The notes beneath the pieces are model-generated. The model was not told the DNA's origin. It ran no database searches and saw only the letters and a program-made list of their open reading frames with translations. A DNA stretch of 57,541 bases from DASZXJ01 sp035545895 (GTDB lineage: Bacteria > Planctomycetota > Phycisphaerae > Tepidisphaerales > Tepidisphaeraceae), in NCBI GenBank assembly GCA_035545895.1, contig DASZXJ010000201.1:1-57541 (forward strand). Reading direction: 5' to 3'. Shown one piece after another: positions 53,588 to 57,541 of the stretch (the first letter of the stretch is position 1; each line of letters opens with the position of its first letter). A program made the translations under genes and the position numbers.

Positions 53588-53777
53588 CGCTGGTTGTTTG
53601 ATTTCCGCTGGATGGGAGAAAACCGTGCGGAGCGGACAGCCGGCAGTAAACAAAAATGCAGGCCGCGTCGAGGAAGTCAGGACGCGTGCTGCAACCAGAG
53701 CATGGAAGGTGCGAAAGGATTCGCAGGCTCTAAACGGCCGGTGTGCATGAAGGAAGCACATCGGCCGTTTTATTTTT
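53588..53777 (+). ncRNA. Candidate GGA-rich small RNA, possible CsrA sponge
   Basis: Eight GGA motifs occur in about 150 bases. Several sit in hairpin loops: CGCGTC-GAGGAAGTCAG-GACGCG (53664-53686); TGCGAA-AGGA-TTCGCA (53710-53725); the terminator loop ATGAAGGA (53747-53754); and TCCGCT/AGCGGA (53604-53609/53631-53636) enclosing GGATGGGAG. This is how CsrB/RsmZ RNAs display CsrA sites. A weak promoter, TTGAAA (53554-53559) with TATGGT (53576-53581, 16-base spacing), would start it near 53588. A strong terminator ends it. It could instead be a leader of the polyamine genes. No known RNA family was recognised. Confidence 0.5.
53732..53777 (+). terminator. Intrinsic terminator
   Basis: AAACGGCCG-G-TGTGC pairs with GCACA-T-CGGCCGTTT (one mismatch), loop ATGAAGGA, then TATTTTT. 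It closes the candidate small RNA and/or the antiporter transcript, 104 bases before the arginine decarboxylase start. Confidence 0.85.
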
Positions 53778-53825
53778 CCTGACATTGTTTTTTTGTTAAT
53801 TCCATTTTCCTCGCTTCGCAGAACG

Positions 53826-53831
53826 ATATAA
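53826..53831 (+). promoter_or_regulatory. Candidate -10 of the polyamine operon
   Basis: Consensus TATAAT at 53826-53831, downstream of the terminator and 50 bases before the ATG at 53881. No good TTGACA at the right distance, so an activator may be needed. The leader contains GCGCC-TTCAC-GCCGGCGC-like pairing. Confidence 0.45.
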
Positions 53832-53880
53832 TCCGCGCCTTCACGCCGGCGCGGAACGTCCGGTCAAGGAGAATCGACTG

Positions 53881-54438
53881 ATGATCAATGGCGACGACTT
53901 CATGCCCAAGGAATGCTTTTTCACCAAGGGCGTCGGCCGGCACCGCGAAAAGCTGATGAGCTTCGAGTTGGCGCTTCGTGACGCCGGCATCGAAAAACAA
54001 AATCTGGTGCGCGTCTCATCCATTTATCCCACCAGTTGCAAGATTATTTCCAAAAACGAAGGCGTCCCGAAACTCAAGCCCGGACAAATTACTTTTTGCG
54101 TGCTCGCCGAAGCCGCAACGGATGAACCCAACCGGCTCATCTGCGCGGGCATCGGCTTGGCGATTCCAAAAAATCACGTGCACGGCTACATCGCCGAGCA
54201 TCACGGCTATGGAATGACCGAAAAACGAACCGAAGATCTTTGCGAAGACCTGGCGGCCACCATGCTCGCCACGACGCTCGGCATCCCTTTTGACGCGGAA
54301 AAAGCGTGGGACGAACGAGAACAGCAATACATGATGTCCGGCGAAATCGTCAAGACACGCGGGTTTGTCCAGACCGCCGAAGGTGATAAAACGGCGCTCT
54401 GGACCAGCGTCGTCTCGGCACTGATGATCATTCTGTGA
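53881..54438 (+). CDS. Pyruvoyl-dependent arginine decarboxylase
   Basis: Converts arginine to agmatine with a pyruvoyl group made by self-cleavage. 185 residues; ATG 53881 is preceded by AAGGAG. The cleavage pair is Ser46-Ser47 in 'NLVRVSSIYPTSCKII'; Ser47 becomes the pyruvoyl group of the alpha chain. Other family blocks are 'TFCVLAEAATDEPNRLICAGIGLAIP' and 'HGYIAEHHGYGMTEKRTEDLCEDLAATMLA'. The C-terminal part ends in a hydrophobic helix. First gene of the polyamine run, followed by homospermidine synthase 69 bases later. Confidence 0.95.
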   Translation: MINGDDFMPKECFFTKGVGRHREKLMSFELALRDAGIEKQNLVRVSSIYPTSCKIISKNEGVPKLKPGQITFCVLAEAATDEPNRLICAGIGLAIPKNHVHGYIAEHHGYGMTEKRTEDLCEDLAATMLATTLGIPFDAEKAWDEREQQYMMSGEIVKTRGFVQTAEGDKTALWTSVVSALMIIL

Positions 54439-54507
54439 GCGGGGACCTGGCCGCATTGCACGGGCAGCGGCCGTGACGGAAATTCTCTTTAAGGAAATAC
54501 TTTTATC

Positions 54508-55962
54508 ATGGAATTCGGCAAGAAGATTGTGTTTGTCGGTTACGGTGCGGTCGCTCAATGCACCCTCCCCATCCTGGTCAAGCATGTGCGCGTCCCGATG
54601 AAGAACATCACCGTGATCGATTTTGAAAATCGATCAGAGAATCTCAAGCAGTGGACCTCGCAGGGCGTGACCTTCGTCCGCGATCGCGTCACCCGCGAAA
54701 ACATGGGCACACTGCTCGGCAGGCATCTGTCCGCGGGTGACGTGCTGATCGACCTGGCTTGGAACATCGACTGTTGTGAAATCCTCCAGTGGTGCCACGA
54801 CAAGGGCGTCATGTATGTCAATACGTCCGTCGAACTCTGGGACCCTTACGAGGGCGGCGAAAACAAGCACCCCACCGAACGCACGCTTTATTGGCGGCAC
54901 ATGAAGGTGCGCAAGATGATCGCCGGCTGGTCCAAGCCAGGCGCCACTGCCGTCGTCGAGCATGGCGCCAATCCTGGTCTGATCTCGCACTTCACCAAGC
55001 AGGCCCTGCTGGATATCGCCGAGCGATCTCTTGCCGACAAGAAATTCTCCGGCAAAGCCGCCGAAGAAATTCAGCAGCATGCCCGGGATCGGAAATTCAA
55101 CCATCTCGCATGGAAACTGGGCGTGAAGGTCATTCACTGCTCGGAACGCGATACGCAAATCACCGAAAAACCCAAGCAGGTCGATGAATTCGTCAATACA
55201 TGGAGCATTGAAGGATTCCGCGAGGAAGGCACGACCACCGCGGAGATGGGCTGGGGCACGCACGAAAAGGAACTTCCGCCCAACGCGTATGAACACCCCG
55301 AAGGACCCAAAAACCAGATCTGCCTGGCGCGAATGGGCATCAACACGTGGGTGGCATCGTGGGTGCCGCATTACCGCATTCGCGGCATGGTGGTCCGGCA
55401 CGGCGAAGCGTTCACCATTTCCGACCGACTGACCGTTTGGGACAACAACAAGGCCGTCTATCGCCCCACCGTTCATTATGCCTATTGCCCCTGCGACTGC
55501 GCGATCGCATCGTTGAATGAGCTGCGCGGTTACAACTACGAACTGGTCGCCAATCAGCGCATCATGAACGATGAAATAACCAGCGGCGCGGACATTCTTG
55601 GCGCGCTGCTCATGGGACATCCGTACAATTCCTGGTGGACCGGTTCGGATTTAAGCATCGAGGAGTCGCGCCGCCTCGTGCCCAACCAGAATGCGACGAC
55701 CATGCAGGTGGCCATTTCCGTGGTGGCGGCAGTGATGTGGATGATCAAGAACCCCGAGGTGGGATTCAAAGTACCGGATGAATTGCCACACGATTTTGTC
55801 CTGGAGATTTCCAAACCGTATCTGGGCAAGTGGATTTCGATTCCGTCCGACTGGACTCCATTGCAGGACCGGGGCAATTATTTCGGCAACCATTCCAAGG
55901 CGTCGCTGGATACCAGCGACCCGTGGCAGTTTAAGAACTTTTTGGTCAGCAATGCCGACTGA
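54508..55962 (+). CDS. hss: Homospermidine synthase
   Basis: NAD+-dependent enzyme of the saccharopine-dehydrogenase-like superfamily, making homospermidine from two putrescines (or putrescine plus spermidine). 484 residues, close to the Blastochloris enzyme. A Rossmann N-terminus 'KIVFVGYGAVAQCTLPILVKHV' is at 6-27. Conserved blocks are 'LIDLAWNIDCCEILQWCHDKGVMYVNTSVELWDP', 'VVEHGANPGLISHFTKQALLDIA' and 'EMGWGTHEKELPPNAYEH'. A TAAGGAAA site precedes the ATG. It lies between the arginine and ornithine-type decarboxylases, so putrescine supply and use are linked. Confidence 0.93.
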   Translation: MEFGKKIVFVGYGAVAQCTLPILVKHVRVPMKNITVIDFENRSENLKQWTSQGVTFVRDRVTRENMGTLLGRHLSAGDVLIDLAWNIDCCEILQWCHDKGVMYVNTSVELWDPYEGGENKHPTERTLYWRHMKVRKMIAGWSKPGATAVVEHGANPGLISHFTKQALLDIAERSLADKKFSGKAAEEIQQHARDRKFNHLAWKLGVKVIHCSERDTQITEKPKQVDEFVNTWSIEGFREEGTTTAEMGWGTHEKELPPNAYEHPEGPKNQICLARMGINTWVASWVPHYRIRGMVVRHGEAFTISDRLTVWDNNKAVYRPTVHYAYCPCDCAIASLNELRGYNYELVANQRIMNDEITSGADILGALLMGHPYNSWWTGSDLSIEESRRLVPNQNATTMQVAISVVAAVMWMIKNPEVGFKVPDELPHDFVLEISKPYLGKWISIPSDWTPLQDRGNYFGNHSKASLDTSDPWQFKNFLVSNAD

Positions 55963-55983
55963 GGTCGCCAAAAGCGTCAGAAC

Positions 55984-57120
55984 ATGACACAAGACAAACT
56001 GAAGAAGCTGGCCAAGCAGCATGGCACCCCGCTGTTCGTGGTTGACCACAACGCCATTCGCAAAAACTATCAGCGGTTCAAGAAATACCTTCCCCGCGTG
56101 CAGGCGTATTACGCGGTAAAGGCCAACCCGGACCCCGCCATCGTCAAAACACTGTTTGACCTGGGCGCGAGCTTCGACGTGGCATCCATGCCCGAGTTCC
56201 GCATCGTCCATGAAAACATCAAGAACATGCCCGCCAAGCAGCGCCAGGATTGGATCTGGGACAAGATCATCTATGCCAATCCGATCAAAGCCAACGAAAC
56301 GCTTCAGGAATTGGACCCGTATAAGCCGCTGGTCACTTACGACAATCTTGAAGAGATTCGGAAGATCAAAAAGTACGCCCCCCGCGCCGGCCTGGGCTTA
56401 AGATTGAAAGTGCCCAACACCGGCTCGGTCGTCGAGCTATCGAGCAAGTTTGGCGCGCCCCCGGGCGAAGCAGTTTCCCTGATCGAAGCCGCCCACAATG
56501 CGGGCCTGGTCGTGGAAGGGCTTGCATTCCACGTCGGCAGCCAGTGCACGAATTTTGAGAATTATGTGCAGGCCCTGAACCTTTCAGCGAGCATCTTCGC
56601 CGAAGCCAAACAGCGCGGATTCGAACTGAAACTGCTCGACATCGGCGGCGGGTTTCCCGCGCCGTACGATGCCAATGTCAAACCGTTCAGACTTCTAGCC
56701 CAGCGGCTCAACTCGGAACTGGATCGCTTGTTTCCAAGGAACATCGAGATTCTCGCCGAGCCCGGCCGGTTCATGATCGCCACCGCTGCCACCGCGGTCG
56801 CCAAGATCATCGGCAAAGCCGTCCGCGATGGAAAGCTCTGCTACTACATCGACGACGGCGTCTATCACACCTTCTCGGGCATCATCTTCGACCACTGCAA
56901 ATACCCGATCAAAGCCTTCAAAAAGGGACCGACGCAAATCTGTTCCGTCTTCGGTCCAACCTGCGACGCGCTGGACACGATCTCACTCGGCGATGAACTC
57001 CCCGAAAACCTCGAACTCGGCGACCTCGTCTATAGCGAAAACATTGGCGCCTACAGTCATGCCAGCGCCACCTACTTCAATGGGTTCCCCCCGGCAACTG
57101 TCGTGCATGTGAATCAATGA
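55984..57120 (+). CDS. Type III PLP ornithine-type decarboxylase
   Basis: 378 residues, alanine-racemase-fold decarboxylase. The PLP lysine is Lys46 in 'YYAVKANPDP'; 'HVGSQCTNFENY' and 'IGGGFP' bind phosphate; 'EPGRFM' and 'YYIDDGVYHTFSGIIFDH' follow. 'FGPTCDALD' with Cys327 is the substrate-site motif of eukaryotic-type ornithine and lysine decarboxylases, so ornithine to putrescine is the likely reaction; lysine is possible. The shortened motif spacing argues against diaminopimelate decarboxylase. It starts 21 bases after homospermidine synthase and is probably co-transcribed. Confidence 0.9.
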   Translation: MTQDKLKKLAKQHGTPLFVVDHNAIRKNYQRFKKYLPRVQAYYAVKANPDPAIVKTLFDLGASFDVASMPEFRIVHENIKNMPAKQRQDWIWDKIIYANPIKANETLQELDPYKPLVTYDNLEEIRKIKKYAPRAGLGLRLKVPNTGSVVELSSKFGAPPGEAVSLIEAAHNAGLVVEGLAFHVGSQCTNFENYVQALNLSASIFAEAKQRGFELKLLDIGGGFPAPYDANVKPFRLLAQRLNSELDRLFPRNIEILAEPGRFMIATAATAVAKIIGKAVRDGKLCYYIDDGVYHTFSGIIFDHCKYPIKAFKKGPTQICSVFGPTCDALDTISLGDELPENLELGDLVYSENIGAYSHASATYFNGFPPATVVHVNQ

Positions 57121-57124
57121 AAAA

Positions 57125-57541
57125 TCACCACGCTGGTTGCTGCTGCGTCAAACAGTGAATCGCGCCCAGTCCCCAGATCAATTCGACACAATCGATGCCG
57201 ATCACGTTATGTTTGGGCAGATGCTTCTGCAGAATCGTGATGGCCCGCTTGTCATTCTTATGACGAAACGTCGGCACGAGCAGCGCACCGTTGATGAAAT
57301 AGAAATTCATATAAGTTGCCGGCAAACGCTGCCCGGCGTGCTCGACGACGCCGGGCATGGGCAGTTTGACGATCTTGAACGGCCGGCCATCCTGATCCTT
57401 CAATGATTTCAGTCGCTTTAAGTTATTTTGCAATATTTCGTAGTTTTCGTCTTTACGATTATCCTCGACACCGATGACGATGGTTCGCGGATCGATGAAT
57501 CGTGCAAGGTCATCGATGTGGCCGTCGGTGTCGTCGCCGGC
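57125..57541 (-). CDS. Agmatine deiminase, C-terminal part
   Basis: Hydrolyses agmatine to N-carbamoylputrescine and ammonia. The 5' part is beyond the window edge; 138 codons are visible. 'GDDTDGHIDDLARFIDPRTIVIGVEDN' is the family block with the catalytic Asp and His, and 'GLGAIHCLTQQQPAW' carries the nucleophilic Cys. Middle segment 'MPGVVEHAGQRLPATYMNFYFINGALLVPTF' also fits. It is convergent with the decarboxylase gene, 4 bases apart. With the arginine decarboxylase it gives a second route to putrescine; the amidase that would finish it is not in view. Confidence 0.95.
   Translation of the reverse strand, partial: AGDDTDGHIDDLARFIDPRTIVIGVEDNRKDENYEILQNNLKRLKSLKDQDGRPFKIVKLPMPGVVEHAGQRLPATYMNFYFINGALLVPTFRHKNDKRAITILQKHLPKHNVIGIDCVELIWGLGAIHCLTQQQPAW

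Noticed and set aside
53588..53777. RNase P RNA, because of GAGGAAGTC
   Set aside because: Too short, and the conserved P4 and 3' elements of RNase P RNA are missing.

Overview
This window reads as bacterial chromosome from a planctomycete, most likely class Phycisphaerae (inference). Supporting signs are a pseudopilin with the N-terminal style common in that group, two PEP-CTERM exported proteins, a DUF6807 protein, a prenyltransferase-repeat protein, moderate-to-high GC, and many short-repeat hairpins between genes. No rRNA, tRNA, CRISPR array, transposase or phage gene was found.

Layout. 1-9.1 kb: an aldo/keto reductase tail, two exported or membrane proteins, then a minus-strand run yfcE - TIM-barrel isomerase - RnfC-like - RnfD-like - dxr - rseP. 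9.2-13.8 kb: glycine cleavage genes gcvT-gcvH-gcvP, with heptanucleotide repeats between the genes and inside gcvP. 13.8-19 kb: small accessory genes, including four minus-strand ORFs separated by attC-like palindromes (an integron-type cassette cluster without a visible integrase) and a degenerate 20-bp tandem repeat. 19.1-28.6 kb: carbohydrate-related genes (DUF6807, GH95 fucosidase, two tandem paralogous six-hairpin-type hydrolases). 28.7-34.8 kb: a GNAT acetyltransferase, dnaA, a DUF1802 protein and a YfhO-type membrane protein.

34.9-39.2 kb is the most unusual region. A promoter overlapped by a Fur-like 7-1-7 palindrome is followed by a structured, terminator-ending RNA. After that come five tightly packed genes: two PEP-CTERM proteins, a pseudopilin, a HutX/ChuX-type heme protein, and one polypeptide that looks like a fusion of ECF-transporter S and T components. 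I propose an iron- or heme-responsive uptake system that uses PEP-CTERM surface proteins.

39.2-47.2 kb: housekeeping genes obgE, rpmA, rplM, rpsI, aroK, a prepilin peptidase, pyrH and frr, plus a VapBC-like pair and an OmpA-family lipoprotein. 47.9-53.5 kb: thrC, a rhomboid protease, a NUDIX hydrolase and a CPA2 antiporter with universal-stress domains. 53.6 kb to the end: a candidate GGA-rich small RNA, then polyamine genes (pyruvoyl arginine decarboxylase, homospermidine synthase, ornithine-type decarboxylase and, convergent, agmatine deiminase cut by the window edge). Together they suggest putrescine made from arginine and/or ornithine and then converted to homospermidine.

Coordinates include stop codons. 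Starts were moved from the longest ORF where a ribosome-binding site or family conservation favoured a shorter protein. All functional calls rest on motif recognition by eye; no database search was run.
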